DNA of 33,839 nucleotides from Fibrobacter sp. (GTDB lineage Bacteria > Fibrobacterota > Fibrobacteria > Fibrobacterales > Fibrobacteraceae), in assembly GCA_012511955.1 (NCBI GenBank), contig JAAZFC010000057.1, positions 1-33,839 of the forward strand, given 5' to 3'. How positions within the stretch are numbered: the stretch's first letter is position 1; the number at the start of each line of letters is the position of its first letter. The notes beneath the pieces were generated by a model that saw only the letters and a list, made by a program, of their open reading frames with translations, was not told the origin of the DNA and did not search any database. Shown here piece after piece: positions 25,318 through 33,686 of the stretch. The position numbers and the translations under genes were made by a program.

Positions 25318-25375
25318 GTAAGCTTTTTTCTATCTTTGTGCGGCAATTTTGCGTTTTTAGCCTTGGAGGTTTAAA

Positions 25376-27271
25376 ATGAGGAAATGGCGTATAGACGATT
25401 CTAAAGAATTGTACAATGTCAAAGGTTGGGGAATTAACTATTTCGATATTAATGAACAAGGGCACGCTACGGTAAACCCTCTCAAGGACAAAGGCTCTAC
25501 TATAGATTTAGTAGAAGTTATGCAAGATCTCAGCTTGCGAGATTTGGCCACTCCTGTGCTATTGCGTTTTTCTGACATTTTAGACCACCGCATCGAACAA
25601 ATCAACAAATGCTTTAATAATGCCAGAGAAGAATATAAGTATCAAGGTACATATTACAATGTCTATCCCATTAAAGTAAATCAAACTAGACCTGTACTAG
25701 AAGAAATTGTCAGCCATGGTAAAAAGTTTAATATTGGTCTAGAGGCTGGCTCAAAACCAGAGCTACATGCGGTCTTAGCTATTATGGATAATCCTGAAGC
25801 CTTGATTATCTGCAATGGCTATAAAGACGAAGATTTTATAGAACTAGCACTTTTAGCACAAAAAATGGGCAAACGCATTTATTTGGTGATAGAAAAGCTA
25901 AATGAATTGCAACTCATATTGGATTTAGCCCAGCGTTTTGATGTGCGCCCCAATTTAGGCATACGCATTAAACTCTCCAGCCATGGGAGTGGGAAATGGG
26001 AAGAAAGCGGCGGTTATCAAAGTAAATTTGGGCTCAATTCTGCGGAAATCATCGAAACCATGAAAATCGTGGAAAAAGAAGGCTACACCGACTGTATCAA
26101 GCTCATACACTTTCATTTGGGAAGCCAAATCACCAATATTCGCAAAATCAAAAATGGCCTACGCGAAGCTTCAAACTTCTATGTACAAATGCATAAAAAC
26201 GGTTTTAAGGTGGAATTTGTGGATATAGGCGGAGGTTTAGGCGTAGATTACGATGGCAGTCGTTCCACCAGTGCTAGCTCTGTGAATTATTCTATCCAAG
26301 AATACGCCAACGATGTAATATCATCCTTTGCCGAAGCTTCTCAAAAACATGAACTTCCCCAGCCTAATATTATCGCAGAATCTGGGCGCGCACTCACCGC
26401 CCATCATTCGGTGCTCATTTTTAATGTGCTCGAAACCACAAAACCAGCTTTTTGGAATGATGCAGAAGATCGACTTAGCGAAAATGCTCCGGATGATTTA
26501 AAAGAGTTGTGGCAAATTCACCAAAGCATTAATACTTCAAACATGATTGAAAGCTGGCACGATGCTTTGCAATATCTCGAAGATGCCTTGGATCACTTTA
26601 GCATGGGCCTTGTGGATTTGCAAACCCGCGCCCAAACTGAACAGCTTTTTTGGTCCATAGCCCAAAAGGTTTATCGCTTATCCCAAGAGCTTCGTCATCC
26701 TCCTTACGAATTGCAAAGTCTCAACAAGCTTTTGGCAGAAAAATATTTTTGCAATTTTTCGCTTTTTCAATCTCTCCCCGATAGCTGGGCCATCGATCAG
26801 GTGTTCCCCATTATGCCCATTCAGCGGCTCAACGAAAAACCTGATATTGATGTTACTATTCAGGACATTACCTGCGATTCCGATGGGATGATTGACTTCT
26901 TTGTCAGGGATAATGAAACTGCTCGTACCCTACCTTTGCACCAAGTAAAAAAAGGCGAAGACTACTATTTAGCGGTGTATTTAGTGGGCGCATACCAAGA
27001 GATTCTAGGGGATTTGCACAACCTATTTGGCGATACCAATGCAGTGCATATTTCTTGCACCAAAGACTCCTACCAAATCGACAAAATCATCGATGGAGAA
27101 TCTGTGGCCGATGTGTTAGAATATGTGCAATTTTGCGATAAAAACTTGGTGCGAATTATGGAAAACTGGGTAACAGCCTCAGTGAAAGAAAACCGCATTA
27201 GTGCCAAAGAGGGCCGGGAATTTTTAAATATTTATAGAAGTGGGCTCTACGGATACACTTATCTAGAATGA
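25376..27271 (+). CDS. speA: Biosynthetic arginine decarboxylase
   Basis: Converts arginine to agmatine, the first step of polyamine synthesis by the agmatine route. It is a 631-residue PLP enzyme of the alanine-racemase fold. Lys100 in YYNVYPIKVNQ is the cofactor lysine, GLEAGSKPEL and HLGSQITNI are barrel motifs, DIGGGLGVDYDGS binds phosphate, and DITCDSDG holds the cysteine of the second active-site half. WSIAQKVYRL lies in the helical insert. TGGAGG precedes the ATG. It ends base-to-base with the convergent HDOD gene. speB or other polyamine genes are not in the window. Confidence 0.96.
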   Translation: MRKWRIDDSKELYNVKGWGINYFDINEQGHATVNPLKDKGSTIDLVEVMQDLSLRDLATPVLLRFSDILDHRIEQINKCFNNAREEYKYQGTYYNVYPIKVNQTRPVLEEIVSHGKKFNIGLEAGSKPELHAVLAIMDNPEALIICNGYKDEDFIELALLAQKMGKRIYLVIEKLNELQLILDLAQRFDVRPNLGIRIKLSSHGSGKWEESGGYQSKFGLNSAEIIETMKIVEKEGYTDCIKLIHFHLGSQITNIRKIKNGLREASNFYVQMHKNGFKVEFVDIGGGLGVDYDGSRSTSASSVNYSIQEYANDVISSFAEASQKHELPQPNIIAESGRALTAHHSVLIFNVLETTKPAFWNDAEDRLSENAPDDLKELWQIHQSINTSNMIESWHDALQYLEDALDHFSMGLVDLQTRAQTEQLFWSIAQKVYRLSQELRHPPYELQSLNKLLAEKYFCNFSLFQSLPDSWAIDQVFPIMPIQRLNEKPDIDVTIQDITCDSDGMIDFFVRDNETARTLPLHQVKKGEDYYLAVYLVGAYQEILGDLHNLFGDTNAVHISCTKDSYQIDKIIDGESVADVLEYVQFCDKNLVRIMENWVTASVKENRISAKEGREFLNIYRSGLYGYTYLE

Positions 27272-28162
27272 TTAGCCCATCATTCCCGAGCGCACTTCGC
27301 CCACTGACTCTAGTTCTTCGGAGAGGTCTTCCAATAGAGGTTTAAAAGCTTCTAATGTGGGCTCAACTCCCCAAGAACGCAGTATGGGATACAAATCCTT
27401 GTCTATTTTGGGAGTGGCAGGATTTCCCCCATCTCCCGCTTTAAGCAAGCGGCACAAAACATCGGCTAAATACACCAGAGCCACCAAGTTTTTGTTTTCT
27501 GCTGGGCAAGCACCTAAATTATGGTGAAAAAGCATAACATCGCGCAAACTTTGGGGTAGTTTCCATTTGCTGGCTAACCAAGCACCAATTTGCCCATGGT
27601 CAGTGCCAAACTCTTCTCTTTCTTCTAAATAAAGTTCGCTATTGTTTTCTTTAGCGCGCTTGACTACTTCCGCAAACTCCTCGGACATGTATTGGATGAG
27701 TATGACTTTACCAATATCGTGTAGTAAACCTGCGGTAAAAGCCTCAGAAGCCAAAGTGGGATGCCATCCCTGGGCTAATTTGCGCGCCACCATGCCTACA
27801 GCCGAGCTATGATCCCAAAATCCAGTGATATCAAAACCCGCAAAGCCCGATTTTGTACGAAAGGCATTAATTACTGATACGCCCAAGCTGATTTCTTTCA
27901 CCATATCGAAGCCTAGTAGAATCACCGCCTGATGCACAGATGTAATTTCTCTGCCCAAACCATAATAGGCAGAATTGCACATTTTAAGCAAACGAGCCGT
28001 AATTACTTGGTCTTGTCGTACAAAGCGAGCCAAAGTGGCAGCATTGGTGTTGGGATGATCCACTAAATCAATTAAACGCGCCGCCAAAGTGGGTAAAGTG
28101 GGTAAATTCAGTAAAGATTCTGAAATTCTTTTTAAATACTGTGCTTTCTTTTCTTGAGTCAT
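27272..28162 (-). CDS. HDOD domain signalling protein
   Basis: A 296-residue cytosolic protein made of one HDOD domain. Family marks are LPTLPTLAARLIDLVDHP, RLLKMCNSAYYG, VHQAVILLGFDMVK and AGLLHDIGKVIL, then FGTDHGQIGAWLASKWKLP. The HD-like pair is partly kept, but HDOD proteins usually lack phosphodiesterase activity and act as regulators, often of motility or the cell cycle. It is one base from the 104-residue gene and is the last member of the flagellar operon. A role in motility signalling is inferred from that place. Confidence 0.88.
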   Translation of the reverse strand: MTQEKKAQYLKRISESLLNLPTLPTLAARLIDLVDHPNTNAATLARFVRQDQVITARLLKMCNSAYYGLGREITSVHQAVILLGFDMVKEISLGVSVINAFRTKSGFAGFDITGFWDHSSAVGMVARKLAQGWHPTLASEAFTAGLLHDIGKVILIQYMSEEFAEVVKRAKENNSELYLEEREEFGTDHGQIGAWLASKWKLPQSLRDVMLFHHNLGACPAENKNLVALVYLADVLCRLLKAGDGGNPATPKIDKDLYPILRSWGVEPTLEAFKPLLEDLSEELESVGEVRSGMMG

Positions 28163-28163
28163 A

Positions 28164-28478
28164 CTAAGCCCTAATATCTATATGACCGCCACTCAAAAAT
28201 CTGCGCGGACGAGAATCATCTTTTTTATCTTTTGAAAGCTTTTTTTTCACAATGCGCCGAGGCAAAACCCCGCGTTTTTCAGGGTTATGTCCATCTGGAT
28301 CTAATTCCGATTCTGGAGTCTCCCCCACTTGTTCTTCTTTGCGTTGTTCATTGGCTTTAACTGATTCTTCGGCATTTTGCCTACTGGCATTTTGCAGAAT
28401 AGCCTCTTGATTACGCAAATCTGAAATTACTTCAGCGCGATGCAGGAAATCAGAGTTTTGAAAAGGAGCCGACAGCAT
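28164..28478 (-). CDS. Charged 104-aa protein of unknown function in flagellar operon
   Basis: No family recognised. The N-terminal 45 residues (SAPFQNSDFLHRAEVISDLRNQ...) look helical. A hydrophilic stretch with many E, K and P follows, then a basic block (RRIVKKKLSKDKKDD) and the short end GGHIDIRA. No signal or membrane segment. A strong GGAGGG site precedes the ATG. It sits eight bases after fliA and one before the HDOD gene, so it is a real coding gene by spacing and codon use. Its place after the sigma factor might suggest an export-linked or regulatory role such as an anti-sigma factor, but it does not look like FlgM and this is a guess. Confidence 0.7.
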   Translation of the reverse strand: MLSAPFQNSDFLHRAEVISDLRNQEAILQNASRQNAEESVKANEQRKEEQVGETPESELDPDGHNPEKRGVLPRRIVKKKLSKDKKDDSRPRRFLSGGHIDIRA

Positions 28479-28486
28479 ACTCCCTC

Positions 28487-29245
28487 CTAACGATTAGACG
28501 CTTTTATAACCTTTGCGCGTAACTTTAGCATAGCTTTGGAGTGTATTTGGGAAACCCGAGATTCCGATATATCTAACACAGAACCAATCTCTTTAAGAGT
28601 TAACTCTTCGTAATGATACAAAGCTATGATCAAACGCTCTCGTTCTGGTAAATTTGCAATGGAATCTTTTAAAATATTCTTAGTTTCTTCAAAGCTTATT
28701 TCTTTTAAAGGATCTGTACCATCGGGATCTTCAATGGTGTCTATTAATCTTATAGATTTAGAGTCACCTCCGCCATCATGAAAGGTCTGATCCAAAGAAA
28801 CCATAGTGGTAGGCGCAACTTCCGCCAACATAGAATCATATTCATCCATGTTTATTCCGAGTTCAGTTGCAACTTCCTCGTCGTAAGGCATACGACCTAA
28901 GCTATGCTCTAAATCTGCCATAGCTTTTTGAATGCGACGGGATTTTTGCCTAATGGAGCGAGGCACCCAATCTCTGGCGCGCAATTCATCTAAAATAGCA
29001 CCTCGCACACGATGGGTAGCAAAGGTTTCAAACTTATAGCCTAAAGAAATATCGAAAGTTTCTAGAGCGCGCATAAGCCCAAAAACCCCAGTGCCAATTA
29101 AATCATCTACATCCACTGATTTCGGTAGATTTACCGCCATTCTATGAGCGGTATATTTCACTAAAGGCAAATATTCAGCCAGTAGTTTATCCCTTGCTAA
29201 ACTATTGCCTTCCTTATACTGGGTCCAAAGTTCTGCCAAATCCAT
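28487..29245 (-). CDS. fliA: Flagellar sigma factor FliA (sigma-28)
   Basis: Directs RNA polymerase to late flagellar genes. It has 252 residues of the FliA/WhiG group with region 2 (LVKYTAHRMAVNLP, DDLIGTGVFGLMRALETFD, YKFETFATHRVRGAILDELRARDWVPRS split as in the family), region 3 (LEHSLGRMPYDEEVATELGI) and region 4 (LPERERLIIALYHYEELTLKEIGSVL, SESRVSQIHSKAM). A normal ATG at 29245. Its target sequence occurs at 6833-6859 before the YjfB-like gene. It is transcribed with flhF and flhG, as in many polar flagellates. Confidence 0.96.
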   Translation of the reverse strand: MDLAELWTQYKEGNSLARDKLLAEYLPLVKYTAHRMAVNLPKSVDVDDLIGTGVFGLMRALETFDISLGYKFETFATHRVRGAILDELRARDWVPRSIRQKSRRIQKAMADLEHSLGRMPYDEEVATELGINMDEYDSMLAEVAPTTMVSLDQTFHDGGGDSKSIRLIDTIEDPDGTDPLKEISFEETKNILKDSIANLPERERLIIALYHYEELTLKEIGSVLDISESRVSQIHSKAMLKLRAKVIKASNR

Positions 29246-29271
29246 AAGCTTTCTAATTCCTTAATCTTAAT

Positions 29272-29610
29272 TTAACTTTTTTTGTCTGCCTTGTTTTTAT
29301 CCGCTAAATTTTCTTCCTCATGTTGTAATTCGTTAATATCTGGTTTGATAAAATGATAACTTAAGCCACCATCTATTCGCTGAGCTTCTTTTTCTTCTGC
29401 GTCGGCTATTATGGTTTTAACTAATGAGTCAAAAATTATCACCACTAAAACCCACAACACAGCGCTAACTAAAAATGATTTTATCAAAGCAAAAATCAAG
29501 GTGTTTACGGTGATTACTGGCATTAATACTAATGAAACGAAAAATACTATCCAAAAAACAACTACCACAAAAGCTTTACTCAAAGTTTTTACCATGCGTA
29601 CGCTATCCAT
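29272..29610 (-). CDS. Two-TM membrane protein of unknown function between flhG and fliA
   Basis: A 112-residue protein with two closely spaced hydrophobic helices (about 12-34 and 38-63) and a charged cytoplasmic-type tail that ends EEENLADKNKADKKS. No family recognised. AAGGAG lies well placed before the ATG, which falls inside the last codons of flhG (eight-base overlap). It ends 26 bases before fliA. The position suggests a part in flagellar placement or signalling at the membrane, but nothing in the sequence shows it. Confidence 0.72.
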   Translation of the reverse strand: MDSVRMVKTLSKAFVVVVFWIVFFVSLVLMPVITVNTLIFALIKSFLVSAVLWVLVVIIFDSLVKTIIADAEEKEAQRIDGGLSYHFIKPDINELQHEEENLADKNKADKKS

Positions 29611-30421
29611 TTTTTGGCTCCTTCTTATGCAAATAGTTATTTAAGCTTTCAATCACATTGCGCAATGCCAACACAAAAGGGCTTTGAGGATAACTAATAG
29701 GTAAAGGTTGCTGTTTACTCAATGCTAAAGGAACTGTATTGTCTTTAGGTATCCAACCTAAAAAAGGAAACTCTACTCCCAAAAACCGATGGGATATTTT
29801 ACTTAAATTATCAAAAACTAAGCGAGCTTGTGCTAGATTATCAGCTTGATTTACAGTTATGCCAAAATTCTGAGCAGCATTTTGCAAGCGCATGGTTTTT
29901 AATGTCCCATAGGCATCAGCTAAAGATGTCAATTCTGAATTTAATACCAACATAACAAAATCACTTCTAGTCAAATACACCAAATTTGCAGGAGCTAAGC
30001 CGGCCCCCACATCCAAAACAATGTAATCGTAGTGCTTTTTCTGTTCTTGTAAAGCATCTAACAATTTATGGGCATTTTCTGCACTTAAAGCGGCACCATC
30101 TTTAAACCCTGAAAAACCATGAACAAAATCCATACCAAAAACATCTGGCATAACAATTTCATGGAATTGTTTTTCGCCCCGGACAAAATCCCCCCAGTGA
30201 AAAGGAGGATTTAAACCTAAAAGAATATTCAAGTCTGCAAGTCCTGGATCGGCATCAATTAACAACACTTTTTGTCCTGATTGCGCTAAAAGTATTGATG
30301 TAGCAAGGCTTAGCGTACTTTTACCCACGCCACCCTTTCCGCTTCCCACAGCAATTATTTGGGGTTTTGGTGCTTGGGAATCTAAACTTTTGCGTAAATT
30401 CTCCATTTGTGACATCATCAT
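29603..30421 (-). CDS. flhG: Flagellar number regulator FlhG (MinD-like ATPase)
   Basis: A MinD/ParA-type ATPase of 272 residues that controls flagellar number with FlhF. It has the deviant Walker A SGKGGVGKST (27-36), LLIDADPGLADLNILLGL and a C-terminal half lacking a clear long MinD membrane helix. The N-terminal MSQMENLRKSL resembles the DQAxxLR activator motif that stimulates FlhF, with Ser in place of Asp. Three ATGs stand in a row at the start; GAGGTGA lies just before. It overlaps flhF by four bases. Confidence 0.93.
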   Translation of the reverse strand: MMMSQMENLRKSLDSQAPKPQIIAVGSGKGGVGKSTLSLATSILLAQSGQKVLLIDADPGLADLNILLGLNPPFHWGDFVRGEKQFHEIVMPDVFGMDFVHGFSGFKDGAALSAENAHKLLDALQEQKKHYDYIVLDVGAGLAPANLVYLTRSDFVMLVLNSELTSLADAYGTLKTMRLQNAAQNFGITVNQADNLAQARLVFDNLSKISHRFLGVEFPFLGWIPKDNTVPLALSKQQPLPISYPQSPFVLALRNVIESLNNYLHKKEPKNG

Positions 30422-31617
30422 ATTTTCACCTCACGCAATACCCACTTTGCCACCATGGTAGGTGATGCATCTTCTATATCATCGGGAATATTTTGCCCAG
30501 TACATATATGGGAAAGGGGAAGTTTTGTCGAATATGGGAGCCAAAATAACGCACCCTGTTCATAAGTTTCATCTTGTTTGGTAAATAAAACTCTATCTAT
30601 ACCCAAAGGCTTGAACATTTCTACAGTTTCTAACATATCTCTATCTCGAGTATTCAAAGATAAAGTCAGATAAGTCAGGTCGGGTTGGACACTTTGGGTT
30701 ATGCTTTTTAACTCAGCTAAATGCTCCGCATTATTTCGCGACCTTCCTGCGGTATCCACAAATATTATGGAGCAGTCTTTTAAATTATCCAAAGCTTTAT
30801 CCATATCTTCGGGGCCGAAAACAGTTTCCAGAGCAACTTCTACAGTCCGCGCAAAAAGCTCCATCTGCTCCAAAGCTCCAATGCGATAACAATCTGTGGT
30901 GATTATGCCAATGGATTTATTGCCTTTTAAAATCTCTTTGGCCACTAGCTTTGCAATAGTGGTGGACTTCCCTACCCCAGTGGGCCCCACAAACATGGTA
31001 ACCATAGCTCTACGAGAATTTAAAGGTATAGATGGGGCCACAGGAATACGAGATGCTATAACTTCCACGGACAGTTCTTGGATTTTTTGCGCTGTTCGTT
31101 CTTCTACGGGGCAACGCACCATAATTTCAGCGAGAATATCTTGGGTTAATTCCCAACTAACGCCAGTTTCTTGAAGACCACTAGCTAAATTATGAAATTC
31201 GGCAGGAATACCCTCAGTGGCAGTGCGCACCGAGCTTTTCAATTCGCTGCGCAAAGTTAAAAAATCATGGCGTAAGCTTTTTATTTCTTCCACCGCTCTG
31301 GTAAAATCTTGACTTTCTTTTTTTGAGGAAGACTCTTTTAAAGGAAAATCTGACTGAGCACTAGAATTTGAATTTTTAAGCCCCTTATTAGTATAAGATT
31401 CCACTGGACTCAGTTCATCTTCAGCAAAAGGCGTAGCAGCAGGGGTAAGCAGAGCTTCATCTAAAGCTGCGGTAACTTCTACTCCTTCAGATTTACCCAG
31501 CATATTTTTGGGTTCTTCTACTTTTAAAATAACTGCATCTGGCCCTAAGTCATCTTTCACTAAAGTCAGAGCCTCTCGCATAGTGCTAGCGCGATATTTT
31601 TTAATCTTCATGGACAT
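30418..31617 (-). CDS. flhF: Flagellar SRP-type GTPase FlhF
   Basis: Places flagella, commonly at the pole. It has 399 residues: a basic start KIKKYRASTMREAL, a low-complexity B-region linker (40-105), then the NG domain. G1 is GPTGVGKSTTIAKL (211-224), G2/G3 are TTDCYRIGALEQ and VDTAGRS (287-293). The G4 loop reads TKQDE (346-350) in place of the usual TKLDE, which keeps the specificity Asp. It overlaps flhA by 17 bases and flhG by four, so the three are translated together. Confidence 0.94.
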   Translation of the reverse strand: MSMKIKKYRASTMREALTLVKDDLGPDAVILKVEEPKNMLGKSEGVEVTAALDEALLTPAATPFAEDELSPVESYTNKGLKNSNSSAQSDFPLKESSSKKESQDFTRAVEEIKSLRHDFLTLRSELKSSVRTATEGIPAEFHNLASGLQETGVSWELTQDILAEIMVRCPVEERTAQKIQELSVEVIASRIPVAPSIPLNSRRAMVTMFVGPTGVGKSTTIAKLVAKEILKGNKSIGIITTDCYRIGALEQMELFARTVEVALETVFGPEDMDKALDNLKDCSIIFVDTAGRSRNNAEHLAELKSITQSVQPDLTYLTLSLNTRDRDMLETVEMFKPLGIDRVLFTKQDETYEQGALFWLPYSTKLPLSHICTGQNIPDDIEDASPTMVAKWVLREVKI

Positions 31618-33685
31618 TCAAACTCGTTAAGGAACTAATATTGACACCGTTTACTATTTCACTATATGATAATACTATTAAATTAGGAAAAGAACTTTCT
31701 AATAATTTTTTAAATGGAAAGCGAATATTAGGGCTACACAGCAAAATAGGGGTTTCTCCTAGAGCCGAAACATCTTCTATAGCTAATTGCGTAGCATCAA
31801 TAATTCTCCCCACTAAATCGGGACGCATAACCAAACGAGGACCTCTTTCAGTATCTTGTAACGAAGCTTCTAAAACTTGCTCTATTTGGGGATCCATGGT
31901 TATAACGGGAATGGTATTTTCTTCATTTACATATTGCTTACATATATGTTTGGCTAAACCCAGACGGCATTGCTCAGTTAAAAAACCCTGCTCTTTAGAA
32001 ATCTTAGTAGCATTGGCTAAAATCTCCAAAATAGTGGCTAAATCGCGGATGGAAACATTTTCGGACAATAAATTCACCAAAACTTGCTGCACATCCCCCA
32101 AGCTTAGCAGTGCGGGAATCACTTCTTCTACCACCGCTGGGCTATGGGTTTTCACATTGTCCACCAAGGTTTTCACATCTTGGCGGGTAAGTATTTCACC
32201 CGCATTTTGGCGTATAATTTCTGTTAAATGCGTGACTAAAACCGAGGGCAATTCCACCACGGTATAACCCGCTAACTCGGCATTTTCTTTTTGGGATTCG
32301 GTTATCCAAAGCGCAGGCAAACCAAATGCGGGCTCTACGGTTTTAATACCCACCACTTGCTGGCTTACATTGCCTGGATTCATAGCTAAATAAGAGCCCA
32401 TCATCAGCTCGCCATCTCCAGCATCTATGCCCTTTATTTTCACTAAATACTCGTTGGGCCCAAGTTGAATATTATCCCTAATACGCACTGGGGGAACTAT
32501 TATACCTATTTCCATAGCCATTTGCCGGCGCAGCATAGTTATACGCTCTAATAAATCTCCTCCTTGGGAAGAATCTACCAGGGGAATAAGCCCATAACCT
32601 ATTTCTAACTCCATTTGCTCCACTTGTAAAAAATCTTCGATTTTTTCTTCGGGTTGGGCTTCCATATCATCTTCGGCGACTTGATCTTCAGTTAATTCTT
32701 GTGCTTGAGTTTTGGTGCTGCGAACTATTCTCCAACCCGCCAAACCAAGCATTAAAGCAATGGCTAAAAAAGCGATGGTGGGCATACCAGGCACCAACCC
32801 CAAAGCTGCCATAACAAAAGCCGCTACAAACAAAGCTTTGGCGCTTTGAGAAAACTGGGAGATAATTTCTTCCCCTAAGTTGCCTGTGGAGGCTGCTCTG
32901 GTGACAATTATACCCGATGCAGTAGAAATCATCAAAGCGGGAATCTGGCTTACCAACCCATCACCGATGGTTAAGGTTGTATAGGTGTTAAGAGAATCCA
33001 TAAACTCCATATCGAGCATCACCACCCCTAAAATTAAACCTCCAATGATATTAATCCCAGTAATTATTAAACCTGCAATGGCATCGCCACGCACAAATTT
33101 ACTGGCACCATCCATAGCTCCATAAAAATCGGCTTCCCGGGAAATATCGCTACGGCGTTGTTTGGCCTCTTCTTCGGTGATAATTCCTGCATTTAAATCT
33201 GCATCCACGGCCATTTGTTTACCGGGCATGGCATCTAAGGTAAAGCGCGCCGCCACTTCTGCTATGCGCCCTGAACCTTTAGTTATCACCATAAACTGGA
33301 TGATAACAATGATTATAAACATGATGGTTCCCACCACAATATTACCTGCGGTAACAAACTCCCCAAAAGCTTGAATCACCTCCCCAGCGTTAGCCTCTGA
33401 TAATATCAAACGGGTAGAAGCAATATTTAAAGTTAGCCTAAATAGAGTTATAACTAGCAATAATCCCGGAAACACACTAAAATCCAGAACATTATCCAAA
33501 TACATACTAATCATGAGTATTAGCAGGGCTAAGCTAATATTAAAAGCTAGTAGCACATCGAGTATAATGGTGGGCAAAGGCACAATCATCATAATGACCA
33601 TGGCCACTATACCCACAATTACCAAAGCATCGCGGTTACGCGCCCATACGGAGCTATTGCCAAATATTTTCTTTAAAAATTCCAT
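31601..33685 (-). CDS. flhA: Flagellar export gate protein FlhA
   Basis: The export-gate subunit of the flagellar type III system, in full length (694 residues). The N-terminal half has about eight membrane helices (20-310), with the FHIPEP signature VAARFTLDAMPGKQMAVDADLNAG at about 155-178. The C-terminal half is the soluble docking ring, with GYGLIPLVD, GPNEYLVKIKG, YTVVELPSVLVTHLTEI and the export-related 'LVDNVKTHSPAVVEEVIP' region. An acidic linker (EDDMEAQPEEKIED) joins them. Start ATG at 33685 lacks a ribosome site and is one base after the preceding partial gene. Confidence 0.97.
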   Translation of the reverse strand: MEFLKKIFGNSSVWARNRDALVIVGIVAMVIMMIVPLPTIILDVLLAFNISLALLILMISMYLDNVLDFSVFPGLLLVITLFRLTLNIASTRLILSEANAGEVIQAFGEFVTAGNIVVGTIMFIIIVIIQFMVITKGSGRIAEVAARFTLDAMPGKQMAVDADLNAGIITEEEAKQRRSDISREADFYGAMDGASKFVRGDAIAGLIITGINIIGGLILGVVMLDMEFMDSLNTYTTLTIGDGLVSQIPALMISTASGIIVTRAASTGNLGEEIISQFSQSAKALFVAAFVMAALGLVPGMPTIAFLAIALMLGLAGWRIVRSTKTQAQELTEDQVAEDDMEAQPEEKIEDFLQVEQMELEIGYGLIPLVDSSQGGDLLERITMLRRQMAMEIGIIVPPVRIRDNIQLGPNEYLVKIKGIDAGDGELMMGSYLAMNPGNVSQQVVGIKTVEPAFGLPALWITESQKENAELAGYTVVELPSVLVTHLTEIIRQNAGEILTRQDVKTLVDNVKTHSPAVVEEVIPALLSLGDVQQVLVNLLSENVSIRDLATILEILANATKISKEQGFLTEQCRLGLAKHICKQYVNEENTIPVITMDPQIEQVLEASLQDTERGPRLVMRPDLVGRIIDATQLAIEDVSALGETPILLCSPNIRFPFKKLLESSFPNLIVLSYSEIVNGVNISSLTSLNVHED

Positions 33686-33686
33686 A

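Noticed and set aside
25318-25375. Riboswitch or attenuator before speA
   Set aside because: The gap is 58 bases with no stable stem; it holds only a TGGAGG ribosome site.
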